Origin: Sphingobacterium sp. B16(2022)
GTDB lineage: Bacteria > Bacteroidota > Bacteroidia > Sphingobacteriales > Sphingobacteriaceae
Assembly: GCF_012030425.1 (NCBI RefSeq)
Contig: NZ_JAAUVN010000001.1
Span: 2,232,001-2,296,000, forward strand
Direction: 5' to 3'
DNA: 64,000 nt
The notes beneath the pieces are model-generated. The model had not been told where the DNA came from. It saw only the letters and a program-made list of their open reading frames with translations, and did not search any database. Both the position numbers and the translations under genes were made by a program. Of this stretch, positions 1 through 8,525 are shown piece after piece (position 1 is the first letter of the stretch; each line of letters starts with the position of its first letter).

Positions 1-166
1 CCAGATATCTTTACCGCAGATCGGAAAGAAAATAGCAATGATAACAACAAACTTATCATTAATATTAACCTTTTCGAAATAGTATTATCAAAAAATTTAT
101 ACACCTCCTATTCATGAAAATCGAAATAACAGCATAAAATCCTGATAATCATCTGACAACATTATA
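1..166. other. Left-edge non-coding or partial stretch
   Basis: No start-to-stop gene fits here. One plus-strand frame is open from base 1 to a stop at 115-117 (38 codons) and could be the C-terminal tail of a gene lying left of the window, but a second frame is also open for about 26 codons and neither tail shows a motif. I leave it uncalled. The YihY gene on the minus strand ends at 167, so part of this stretch is its 3-prime flank. Confidence 0.3.
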
Positions 167-1126
167 TTAAGACACACCTTGATCAGCGGGTTTGGCCGGA
201 ATTTCTTCCACCACACGCTCACGCTCCTTTTCTTCTACATAAACCGCATAGTCAGCAGGTTTAATCGGTATACCGTTTGCAATGGCATTTTCACGTGTGT
301 AGACCGCACCAAAATACAAGATAGCAGCAGTATAGTATACCCATAATAATACTAATACAAGTGCACCTGCAGCACCATAGGTTGACTCAGTTCCGGAAGA
401 TTCTAAATATAATCCAATGGCATACCTACCGATAATAAATAATAAGGCTGTAAAAAGAGCTCCCGTGCGTACAGTCTTCCACTCGATCTTAACATCAGGC
501 AATGTTCTGAATATGATTCCGAATAAAATAAATATAATTCCAAAGCTTAATGCAAAATTAACTGCATTCATAAAGAAAACTGTTATATCAGGGAAATAGA
601 CCTGCAATCGATCTGTAAAAGCTAGAATGATACCATTGACAACCAATGTGACCATTAATAAAAATCCAAGTCCAACAACTAGAGAGGAAGATAGCAATCG
701 ATCCGTAATCAACTTGAGCCAGCCTCGTTTTGGTTTTGCCCGAACATGCCATATCCTATTAATGGAATTTTGAATATCTCCAAATACAGTCGTAGCTCCA
801 ATTACCAAGGTGATAATACTAGCAATCAATGCAAAATTTGATTTACCTGATAGTTTCAGATTGCTGATCACTTCCTGAATTTGTCTGGCGGCGCTTGGAC
901 CAACCAAACCTCTCATTTCTGAAAACACTTTCCCTTGAATCGCATCCTCTCCAAAAAAGATCCCTGCAAGGGAAATCATAAGCACGAGAATCGGACCGAT
1001 TGAAAATATAGTGTAATACGAAAGTGAGGCACTGTATTTAAGACAATCTTCATTCATAAATCCCGATACTGTCGATTTAAATATGTTTATGTATTTACTT
1101 ATAAATCCTTTTTTTTTATTTTCCAT
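167..1126 (-). CDS. YihY/BrkB family inner membrane protein
   Basis: This 319-residue polytopic membrane protein belongs to the YihY/BrkB (formerly RNase BN-like) family, whose biochemical role is not settled. Visible family features are the N-terminal AxSYYTIFSIGP segment, a central glycine/valine-rich set of membrane helices, the GALFTALLF stretch, and a YGAAGALVLVLLWVYY helix followed by a gas-vesicle-like loop ending in GAVYTREN. About six membrane segments are expected. The C-terminus is a charged cytoplasmic tail rich in Glu and Lys. I use the ATG at 1126 (MENKKKG) rather than a GTG four codons upstream, because ATG starts dominate here. It stands alone, with the aldo/keto reductase upstream on the same strand after a gap of about 73 bases. 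Confidence 0.88.
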   Translation of the reverse strand: MENKKKGFISKYINIFKSTVSGFMNEDCLKYSASLSYYTIFSIGPILVLMISLAGIFFGEDAIQGKVFSEMRGLVGPSAARQIQEVISNLKLSGKSNFALIASIITLVIGATTVFGDIQNSINRIWHVRAKPKRGWLKLITDRLLSSSLVVGLGFLLMVTLVVNGIILAFTDRLQVYFPDITVFFMNAVNFALSFGIIFILFGIIFRTLPDVKIEWKTVRTGALFTALLFIIGRYAIGLYLESSGTESTYGAAGALVLVLLWVYYTAAILYFGAVYTRENAIANGIPIKPADYAVYVEEKERERVVEEIPAKPADQGVS

Positions 1127-1199
1127 AGTCCTGATCACTTTGTTAAACGCCTAGAAATCATTTTTTATAATTTATCTATAACACAATGTCGCTGTAACA

Positions 1200-2189
1200 C
1201 TAAATTTGTGGCACAGGAGCATTGTTATAAATTAAACCTTCATTTTTTAATTCCGCCCAAAGTTGAGGGGGAATTACGGTATTCAAAGCCTCAACATTGG
1301 ATCGTACTTGATCTGTAGTACTTGCACCAGGTATGATTGAAACGAAATCCTCACTTGCAAGCACAAATTGAAGGGCAATAGGGATAATTCCGACACCATG
1401 AGAAGCTCCTATTTGTGCAATACGCTCACGTTTTTCAATCATGCCCTTTGGTATAAAAGATTTGTAATTATATCGGTTTCTCCCAGCAATAAATCCTGAA
1501 TTATATCCAGCACCAGAAACGAGCTTTACTCCACTTTTTTGCACAGCGGGTAGAAGGCGGTCGACAGCATCTTCATGTTCTAATATTGAATATTGAGTGG
1601 CAGACAGACAGATATCAGGGTCCGCTACTGCAAGACAGTCCAAAATAGGTTCAATTTTATTGACACCAAGTCCCCAGCCTTTTATTATACCTTGGTCACG
1701 GTAGTCCGATAATACTTTAAATGCGCCATCTGCTGCTTGTTTGAAGTAATAGTCATAGCGGTCACCAACCTGATCTTCAGACAGATCATGTACAAATACA
1801 ATATCCAGATGATCAACGCCCATCCGCAGTAAGCTATCATCAATCGAACGCTTAGTTCCATCTGCAGTATAGTCATGTTCGAAATCAAATGGAAATGGTG
1901 CCTTCCACATGGTAGGCGGAACAGCTTCGGGTATCACTGGATCAAATAATCGACCAATTTTTGAAGAGAGGATATAGTCAGACCGATCTTGATCTTTTAA
2001 AAATTCTCCAAATCGCGCTTCACTTTTTGTTAGACCATACCAGGGAGACGTATCATAGTATCGAATACCCAGATCCCATGCCTTTTGCAGTATATCATAT
2101 GACTGCTTATCTGATAATACTTCAAAACCAGTTCCTATAGCCACGCCACCTAAGCCCAAGCGATGTTTTTCATTAAATAAATTCTTCAT
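1200..2189 (-). CDS. Aldo/keto reductase (galactose/aldose dehydrogenase-like)
   Basis: This 329-residue NAD(P)-dependent oxidoreductase has the aldo/keto reductase TIM barrel. Visible features are the first strand GLGGVAIGTGFEV, the catalytic Asp/Tyr region RYYDTSPWYG, the active-site lysine in LSSKIGR, HDLS in place of the usual HxPD, and the C-terminal cofactor loop SIIPGASTTDQV. The long insertion after SSKIGRLFDP and the DYTADGTKRSIDDSLLRMG stretch resemble L-fucose/D-threo-aldose 1-dehydrogenases, so an aldose is a plausible substrate. This is inferred from the subfamily pattern only. The ATG at 2189 is preferred over a TTG two codons earlier. It lies downstream of the sigma factor terminator and appears to be its own transcription unit. 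Confidence 0.88.
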   Translation of the reverse strand: MKNLFNEKHRLGLGGVAIGTGFEVLSDKQSYDILQKAWDLGIRYYDTSPWYGLTKSEARFGEFLKDQDRSDYILSSKIGRLFDPVIPEAVPPTMWKAPFPFDFEHDYTADGTKRSIDDSLLRMGVDHLDIVFVHDLSEDQVGDRYDYYFKQAADGAFKVLSDYRDQGIIKGWGLGVNKIEPILDCLAVADPDICLSATQYSILEHEDAVDRLLPAVQKSGVKLVSGAGYNSGFIAGRNRYNYKSFIPKGMIEKRERIAQIGASHGVGIIPIALQFVLASEDFVSIIPGASTTDQVRSNVEALNTVIPPQLWAELKNEGLIYNNAPVPQI

Positions 2190-2300
2190 ATACAATTTTT
2201 ATATCCTGCTTCCTATATAATAACCCAAAATCCATAAAAATGTTCCTTTTATGGAATAGGAAAATACCATTATAAGAAATACAAACAGGAAAGTTGAAAA

Positions 2301-2349
2301 CAAAAAAAGAAGGGCTTCCTAAGGTCTAAACCCAAGGAATGCCCTTCTT
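2301..2349 (-). terminator. Rho-independent terminator of the sigma factor gene
   Basis: The arms 2307-2320 and 2335-2349 pair through 14 bases (AAGAAGGGC plus TTCCT) with one bulged base. On the minus strand the stem is followed by a run of seven T. It lies 26 bases past the stop of the sigma factor gene, so it should separate that gene from the aldo/keto reductase. Confidence 0.85.
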
Positions 2350-2374
2350 TTCACAAAATGGAAATTAATCCTAT

Positions 2375-2881
2375 TTAATTTTTATATGTTGATAAAGTTC
2401 CCTTTAGTCTTTTTCTTGCAATATGGATACGAGTTTTCACTGTACCAATAGGAAGGTTAAGATGTTCAGCAATTTCATTATATTTATATCCTTCGTACAG
2501 CATAGTAAAAGGTATGTAGAACCCTTCATCCAATTCTCCCAATGCTTTCTGAATATCTTCCATCACAAATTTATCTTCTCCACCATTTCTTACCGAAGAA
2601 TATTGCAAATGCGAAGTACTGATCTCTTCTTCTGTTGTAATAAAAGAACGACTTTTAGTTGTACGTCTATAATTATTAATAAAAGTATTGCGCATGATGG
2701 TATAAAGCCATGCTTTTAAATTAGATCCTTCTTGAAAATTACGGAAATAGCTTACTGCTTTTAACATGGTATCTTGCAAAAGATCATTGACCTCGTCATA
2801 ATCATTTGTAAAACGCTTTGCAAAAACTTTGAGCTCATTTGTTTGCTCGATCACTTGGGTGTTAAATTCTGTCTTTGTCAT
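2375..2881 (-). CDS. ECF-type RNA polymerase sigma factor
   Basis: This 168-residue sigma70-family protein is of the extracytoplasmic-function class. Region 2 is visible as DVNDLLQDTMLKA-like sequence (here DEVNDLLQDTMLKA), followed by FxxGSNLKAWLYTIMRNTFINNYRR. Region 4 is the C-terminal helix-turn-helix YKYNEIAEHLNLPIGTVKTR. The ATG at 2881 gives the usual MTKTEFN start of Bacteroidota housekeeping-like ECF factors; a GTG 16 codons upstream is less likely. No FecR-type anti-sigma gene is adjacent, and the nearest SusC gene is 6 kb away, so it is probably a general stress or housekeeping ECF factor rather than a TonB-receptor-coupled one. A strong terminator follows it. Confidence 0.93.
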   Translation of the reverse strand: MTKTEFNTQVIEQTNELKVFAKRFTNDYDEVNDLLQDTMLKAVSYFRNFQEGSNLKAWLYTIMRNTFINNYRRTTKSRSFITTEEEISTSHLQYSSVRNGGEDKFVMEDIQKALGELDEGFYIPFTMLYEGYKYNEIAEHLNLPIGTVKTRIHIARKRLKGTLSTYKN

Positions 2882-3314
2882 AAAGGATAGTTTTTTATTG
2901 CTGTACTTGCGCACATCTTTTGTTAACACTTAATCTAATTTTATCTAGCATGGATCATTTTAATATTCATGCATTGTTGATAACATTAAAGCAATCGCTG
3001 TGCTATATCCTTTAATATTTTTTCAAAAAAAAGAGTATTAATACCCCCTAAACCACAAGTTAAATCATCAACACTATTTTCAAACAATTAGAAATGTGTA
3101 TTCAACCATTGAATTTATACGCAAGAGCGGGTATTTAACCCCAATGAAAGATCATAATTTTTCACATAAATGGTTAAATTTCTTTATGGTATTGCTATTC
3201 AACAAATAAATCGTCTACTTCTCTATACAATTTACTAAAAGTAAGACAAAAATTGGTATTTATAAATCTGAAAATATTCAAAACATCAATTAAGTGTTCG
3301 CGCTTTGACAATTG
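2882..3314. other. Intergenic region between ligD and the sigma factor
   Basis: This stretch of about 430 bases must carry the 3-prime end signals of ligD and the promoter of the sigma factor, both on the minus strand. It is AT-rich, has no credible coding frame, and I see no perfect TAnnTTTG element on the minus strand and no strong hairpin with a T run. A Ku gene, the usual partner of ligD, is not present here. Confidence 0.5.
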
Positions 3315-5786
3315 TTATAAGTTTGCTAAAGCTTCTTTAATATTACTAGGTGTGTCGAAAAAGGTTTTCCATGGATCCTCCACTTTCTTCAATCGCTCCG
3401 TTATAGTTTTTAAATTAAATTGCCTGATGTCCAAACCTTTCTTTACTTCCTCCCAATGTAAAGGCGTGCTGATAGTAGCACCAGGTTTAGGACGTATAGA
3501 ATATGGAGCTGCGATGGTCTGTCCTCTTCTATTTTGTAAAAAATCAAGATAGATTAAACCCTTTCTTTTCTTAGGATCCCGGATAAGGCTTGTTGTATCA
3601 GGATGCTCCTCATGAATCATTTCTCCGATGAGCTGGATAAAATCGCGTACAACCTCATAAGTATACCGTTGTTTGACATACAAGTAGATATGTAATCCTG
3701 TCGAACCAGATGTTTTAATATAATCTGCAACTCCAACTTGTTGAAAAATTCGATGAGCGGTCTGCGCTATTTCAATGACCGAATCAAAATCTGCTCCATT
3801 TGGATCAAGATCCAATACAGCAAAATCCGGATTTTCCACCTTTTTATATGTAGATAGCCAAGGATTTATTTCAATAGACCCTAGATTCGCAATATATAAT
3901 AAGGTTGCTCTATTATTGCACACCATATAATCGATATTTTTATCCGTACTTTCAGCATATATGGGCACGGTCTTTACCCAATCTGGAATTTGTTTTAAAT
4001 CGACATCCTTTTGAAAAAAACTATCAGCTCCTATTCCATTAGGAAAACGATGAAGTGAAATTGGCTTATCTTTTAAGTAAGGCAATAGTAAATCACCATA
4101 TTGTTCATAATATTCAAGCATTTCACCTTTCACATATCCTTCATCTGGCCAATATATTTTATCAAGATTAGTTAGTTTTACACTATGGCGGTTTATAGAA
4201 ATTATCTTCTCTTTTACCCTTTCATTTCTGACCTCTTCCATGACGATCTCCTTAACTTTTTTATCTGTACGTAATCCCTTGAAAACAGGGTGACGTAAAT
4301 GATGGTCCATTGTCCACTCTGAATAATAAACTTCGCAGACGAGATCCGGCTTCACCCAAGTCACTTCTTTTTCCTTCGCAATAGATACTTGAGGAAACGG
4401 CTTCTTGCTTATTATACGCCTTTTCAATTTATCCATTAATATTTCCAACAACTCATCACTAAATCCAGTACCACAGTTACCTAGATAGGTTAACTCCAAA
4501 TTGTCATAGCACCCCAAAACGAGAGCTCCAAAAGAAGAACGGTTTCCCTGCGGTTTTGTAAAACCGCAAATAACAGCTTCCTGGCTTTGACGAATTTTAA
4601 TCTTAAGCCATTGATTGCTTCGTTTTCCAGCATGATAAAGACTGGTAAGATCTTTGGCAATGACTCCTTCCCATCCCTTTCGTTCCGCTTGACGATAAAT
4701 GGACATAGGCGTCCCTTTTAGTGAGGTAACCAACTCAATCATTTGACCTTTGAATCCTTTAAAAAACAAAGTCAATAGTTCTTTTCGCTCAGATAAAGGG
4801 TATTGACTTAAGTCATTTTCATCCAAATTCAAAATATCAAAGATATAATAATGCAGTTGATAGGAACTACCCAATGGTTCGCCGGTTGCCAACATCTGAA
4901 AATACGATTTACCTGTGCGATCTTCTATCACCACTTCCCCATCTAACCAAACATTCCTATTTAAAGCCATTAGCTCCTTCACAATGGAAGGAAATAGTTT
5001 ATTCATATTTTTTCCATTTCGGGAATAAAGAAAAATATGTTCATCCTCTTTTACAGCAATAATGCGAAAACCATCAAATTTCTTTTCAAATAACCAATCA
5101 TTCCCTTCGGGCATAGCATCGGTTAGCTTGGCCAACATTGGCGACAGCTGAGTCAGCTCTGGTTCACTATTATTCGATGGCTTAGCTATTCGTTTTGACT
5201 TCTTCTTTGCTCCTACTTTTTTATATTCTAATCCTTCTTTTTTTATTTTTTCAGGAACTGCATCTTCAGCATTATAGGATACTTCGGTTGCATATTCATC
5301 TTTATGTTTAATGAGTAACCACGACTTACCTTCTTGATCACCTTTTATTCTGACAAGAGCAAATTCTCCTTTGAGCTTATCTCCATGTAGGACAAACTTA
5401 ATAGACCCATCCGCTAAATTACTTAAAAAACTATCTTCATCTTGTCCATTTAAAGACTCATAATACCCTTTATCAAAAACACTTACGGTACCAGCACCAT
5501 AATTACCTTCCGGAATTGTCCCTTCAAAATTTGCGTAATCGACGGGATGATCTTCAACTTGAACAGCCAATCGCTTATCGGCAGGAAACAATGATGGTCC
5601 CTTTGGTACAGCCCAACTTTTTAGTACACCGGCAACTTCCAATCTAAAATCATAATGCAATCTGCTGGCATGATGTCTTTGTACAACAAAGCGCAATTTT
5701 TTATCACGTTTAATCTTTAACTTACCTTTAGGCTCTTCTGTACTTTTAAAATTACGTTTTTCGTGATATTGCTTTAGTGTATCCAT
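3315..5786 (-). CDS. ligD: ATP-dependent DNA ligase D (phosphoesterase-ligase-polymerase)
   Basis: This 823-residue enzyme of bacterial non-homologous end joining carries all three LigD domains in the order phosphoesterase, ligase, polymerase. The 3-prime phosphoesterase domain (about residues 1-165) shows RHHASRLHYDFRLE. The ligase domain (about 210-515) has the nucleotidyl-transfer motif EKKFDGFR with the adenylated lysine at 236 and a later DGEVV. The primase-like polymerase domain (about 535-815) contains DLDP near residue 672 and the SGSTGLH motif. A Lys/Ser-rich linker at about 180-210 joins the first two domains. LigD normally works with the end-binding protein Ku, which is not encoded in this window. 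It is likely monocistronic. Confidence 0.96.
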   Translation of the reverse strand: MDTLKQYHEKRNFKSTEEPKGKLKIKRDKKLRFVVQRHHASRLHYDFRLEVAGVLKSWAVPKGPSLFPADKRLAVQVEDHPVDYANFEGTIPEGNYGAGTVSVFDKGYYESLNGQDEDSFLSNLADGSIKFVLHGDKLKGEFALVRIKGDQEGKSWLLIKHKDEYATEVSYNAEDAVPEKIKKEGLEYKKVGAKKKSKRIAKPSNNSEPELTQLSPMLAKLTDAMPEGNDWLFEKKFDGFRIIAVKEDEHIFLYSRNGKNMNKLFPSIVKELMALNRNVWLDGEVVIEDRTGKSYFQMLATGEPLGSSYQLHYYIFDILNLDENDLSQYPLSERKELLTLFFKGFKGQMIELVTSLKGTPMSIYRQAERKGWEGVIAKDLTSLYHAGKRSNQWLKIKIRQSQEAVICGFTKPQGNRSSFGALVLGCYDNLELTYLGNCGTGFSDELLEILMDKLKRRIISKKPFPQVSIAKEKEVTWVKPDLVCEVYYSEWTMDHHLRHPVFKGLRTDKKVKEIVMEEVRNERVKEKIISINRHSVKLTNLDKIYWPDEGYVKGEMLEYYEQYGDLLLPYLKDKPISLHRFPNGIGADSFFQKDVDLKQIPDWVKTVPIYAESTDKNIDYMVCNNRATLLYIANLGSIEINPWLSTYKKVENPDFAVLDLDPNGADFDSVIEIAQTAHRIFQQVGVADYIKTSGSTGLHIYLYVKQRYTYEVVRDFIQLIGEMIHEEHPDTTSLIRDPKKRKGLIYLDFLQNRRGQTIAAPYSIRPKPGATISTPLHWEEVKKGLDIRQFNLKTITERLKKVEDPWKTFFDTPSNIKEALANL

Positions 5787-6072
5787 GTTTTTAGTTATTG
5801 ATGTACATGAAACCCTCGAAGGGCTCTATCATGACTGAATGAAAAACTAGGTGACGATAAAGTGTTTCCTTTTATAATTATAACGCTTAAATGCATCATT
5901 TTGTTAGTTTTGGCGGACAACCTTTTGTCCCGACTTTAAAACATGAGTTATACCCTCTTTTTCGATGATCATTTTCAATCACTCTGAACTTCAATCACAA
6001 TAGTCTTACATAAAAGCATGTCAGATTTTAACATTGAATACTTATATTTACGTGAAATCAATCTATTACAAA

Positions 6073-6816
6073 ATGAACAAAATTTATATATCTTGCTGTG
6101 TCCTCAGCATGAGCCTAATTGGTTCTTTAAGTTATGCCCAAACGAAATTTCAACCGCAGGATACCGAGTTTTATACTCCAGTACTGCGTACGGTGACAAC
6201 TACTGAGAACAAAGCTCCTTCTGATGCGATCGTTCTTTTTGACGGCTCCAATCTTAATCAATGGGTAAGTTCCAATAACGTAAAAGAGCAGGCACCCTGG
6301 AAAGTACAAAATAACGTTTTAACGTCCACCCCAAAAACAGGGAATATCCAGACAAAAGAAAACTTTGAAGATTTCCAGCTTCATGTCGAATGGAAAAGTC
6401 CGGAAGTCATCAAAGGTGAAGGACAAGGAAGAGGAAACAGCGGTATCTTTTTGCAGGGTCAATATGAATTACAGGTCTTAGACAACAATAATAACCCAAC
6501 CTATGTCAATGGACAAGCAGGATCGATCTATAAACAACAGCCACCCTTGGTCACAGCAACCAAACCAGCTGGACAATGGCATACTTACGACGTCTTGTAT
6601 ACCGCTCCACGATTTAATGCCGATGGTGTATTAATCAAAAAAGGCATCGTAACCGTTTTACACAATGGTGTTGTGGTACAATACAATACGCAGATCGAAG
6701 GAACTACGGAGTACATCGGATTACCAAAAACATTAGTTCACGGTCCAGGACCAATCGTATTGCAAGACCATGGCGATCTTGTTGACTTCCGCAATATCTG
6801 GATAAGACGTCTTTAA
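6073..6816 (+). CDS. Exported DUF1080 / 3-keto-disaccharide hydrolase family protein
   Basis: This 247-residue secreted protein has a DUF1080 (PF06439, 3-keto-disaccharide hydrolase) fold, a concanavalin-like beta sandwich. The ATG at 6073 gives a signal peptide MNKIYISCC...SLSYAQ; an upstream in-frame ATG at 6034 would add 13 residues and spoil it. Family marks are the DAIVLFDGSNLNQWVS start, the DFQLHVEWKSPE strand, GRGNSGIFLQGQYELQVLD, the GSIYKQ region and the closing GPIVLQDHGDLVDFRNIWIR. Known members act on 3-keto glycosides by hydrolysis or 1,2-elimination, usually with a Gfo/Idh/MocA oxidase. One such oxidoreductase lies 7 kb away at 13509, but a partnership is only inference. It is convergent with a SusD/SusC pair. 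Confidence 0.88.
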   Translation: MNKIYISCCVLSMSLIGSLSYAQTKFQPQDTEFYTPVLRTVTTTENKAPSDAIVLFDGSNLNQWVSSNNVKEQAPWKVQNNVLTSTPKTGNIQTKENFEDFQLHVEWKSPEVIKGEGQGRGNSGIFLQGQYELQVLDNNNNPTYVNGQAGSIYKQQPPLVTATKPAGQWHTYDVLYTAPRFNADGVLIKKGIVTVLHNGVVVQYNTQIEGTTEYIGLPKTLVHGPGPIVLQDHGDLVDFRNIWIRRL

Positions 6817-6830
6817 TCAGTAAAAGAATA

Positions 6831-6863
6831 AAAATGGCCGAGTGAATTACACTCGGCCATTTT
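6831..6863. terminator. Bidirectional terminator, DUF1080 gene / susD
   Basis: A perfect 14-base-pair stem (6831-6844 with 6850-6863) encloses a five-base loop. The stem starts with AAAA and ends with TTTT, so it can end transcription from both convergent genes. Confidence 0.88.
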
Positions 6864-6919
6864 ACATTCATATTTATAGCTTGTATCTGTAAAACTTTTT
6901 TTGCAGGATACAGACTACC

Positions 6920-8512
6920 TTAGTTTGTTCCTGAATAAGGGTTTTGATCAGCCTCTGAAAGTGCCGTATTATTGGCAATTTCCAATTGTGGTATTTGACA
7001 GAGCATACGGTAGTCATTAGAAGGAAAAGTTCCCGTTGGTGCCGGACTGCTTGCAACATAACCGTTCAAGTTCGTCACACCCCAAGTATAGTGCCCCTCT
7101 ACATAAGTTGCTGTTTCCTGAATACGGATAAGTGGTTTTTGCAAACGCAATAAATCATAAATTCCAGTAACTCCCTCACATAACAGTTCCTTGCGTCTTT
7201 CCACATAAATAGCCTCTAGCAAAGGAGTTCCAGAAGCGGCAACTGTCAAGCCTTTAACTCCACGAGCCGTTTGCAATCTATTTAAATAACCCAAACCCTC
7301 ACCATTACTTAATTGAGCTGAAGCCTCAGCCATAATCAATAACATCTCAGATCCACGCATTAAAGAAACCTCAGGTCTCGTATTTCCCTGTTTAGCACCA
7401 TTTGCATCACCATAATGTTTGTACTTATTATACGCCCATTTTGTCGACCATTCTTTAGAAGCATTTTTAGTACGTTTCCAAAATTGGTAACGATCTTCCG
7501 TTTTTTCAAACAGTTTTTCATATTGACCATCAGCAAAGAAATCCAAAAATGAGTAAATAGGCCCATCCGTATAACCCTCGCCATAGCTTTCATCCTGGTT
7601 ATACCAGAAGTTAAATTGTGTTCCTCCACCTAGGTTATTAGTCGTTGTAAATGGAACTGCCCACATCACCTCAGCATAGTTGTTTGTAATCACATCATCA
7701 AATCCAGACTGATACTGTGTCTTGGTCATCAATTGACTATAATTTGTATAAGCAGTTTTCGCCTCTTGATAAGCACCTTGCCAATTGTTCATCACCGAAT
7801 ACACACGTGCCAACTGACCAGAAACCACATACTTATCAATGGTCCATTTATTAGGCTGTGTATAATTAGCTAATAACGATTTTGCATCCGTCAAATCTTT
7901 GACGATTTGCGCATAAGTCTGTTCTACAGTAGCTCGAGGTAAATTTTCACTTTCCTTAGGACTCAAACGCAAAATAACACCTGGTTTCTGCTTAGCCAAC
8001 ATATAAGTTTGCTGATAATTTTGAATCAGATGGAAATAGCAAAGACCACGAATCGCTTTTGCCTGACCCATAATCTGGTTTTTTAATGTCTCTTCCCCCT
8101 GCGCGGCAGGCAACGCTTCAATAATGATATTTGTTTGATTGATGATTTTATACATCATCGTCCAAATTCCATTAGATAAACCTGTCGTCTGTGTTTTTTG
8201 CGGTTCATAAGTATATGCTGTTACCTGATTGCCTCCCATATTGGTGTGACTCACAATATCAGCACCCCCTAAATCAACATACATCTGCAAACCGGGTAAA
8301 CCAGCATATACCCGATCCATTCCTTGATCATTGAAATACAATTGTCTATAAGTAGCAGTCAATACACGCTCCAATTGAGAAGCACTTGATAAAACAACAT
8401 TCTCTGAAGTCGCTGTTGAAGAATTAGCATCAAGGAAATCCTTACAGCTTGTTTGCATTAAAACAACAGTTCCTAATGCAATATATTGTAAACTTTTAAC
8501 GATATTTTTCAT
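6920..8512 (-). CDS. SusD/RagB family nutrient-binding outer membrane lipoprotein
   Basis: This 530-residue surface lipoprotein is the SusD half of a TonB-dependent glycan or nutrient uptake complex. It starts with a signal peptide and lipobox LMQTSC followed by KDFLD, the standard SusD N-terminus. The alpha-helical TPR-like core and the RagB C-terminal signature (EMLLIMAEASAQL, RTARGV, YVERRKELLCEG, YDLLR) are present. It follows the SusC gene by 13 bases on the same strand and will be cotranscribed with it. The ligand cannot be told from sequence; the nearby DUF1080 enzyme hints at a glycoside. Confidence 0.95.
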   Translation of the reverse strand: MKNIVKSLQYIALGTVVLMQTSCKDFLDANSSTATSENVVLSSASQLERVLTATYRQLYFNDQGMDRVYAGLPGLQMYVDLGGADIVSHTNMGGNQVTAYTYEPQKTQTTGLSNGIWTMMYKIINQTNIIIEALPAAQGEETLKNQIMGQAKAIRGLCYFHLIQNYQQTYMLAKQKPGVILRLSPKESENLPRATVEQTYAQIVKDLTDAKSLLANYTQPNKWTIDKYVVSGQLARVYSVMNNWQGAYQEAKTAYTNYSQLMTKTQYQSGFDDVITNNYAEVMWAVPFTTTNNLGGGTQFNFWYNQDESYGEGYTDGPIYSFLDFFADGQYEKLFEKTEDRYQFWKRTKNASKEWSTKWAYNKYKHYGDANGAKQGNTRPEVSLMRGSEMLLIMAEASAQLSNGEGLGYLNRLQTARGVKGLTVAASGTPLLEAIYVERRKELLCEGVTGIYDLLRLQKPLIRIQETATYVEGHYTWGVTNLNGYVASSPAPTGTFPSNDYRMLCQIPQLEIANNTALSEADQNPYSGTN

Positions 8513-8525
8513 TTTCTATTCTTTC

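Noticed and set aside
417-599. Plus-strand 60-codon frame inside the YihY gene
   Set aside because: It is the reverse-strand shadow of a well-supported gene and has no family pattern.
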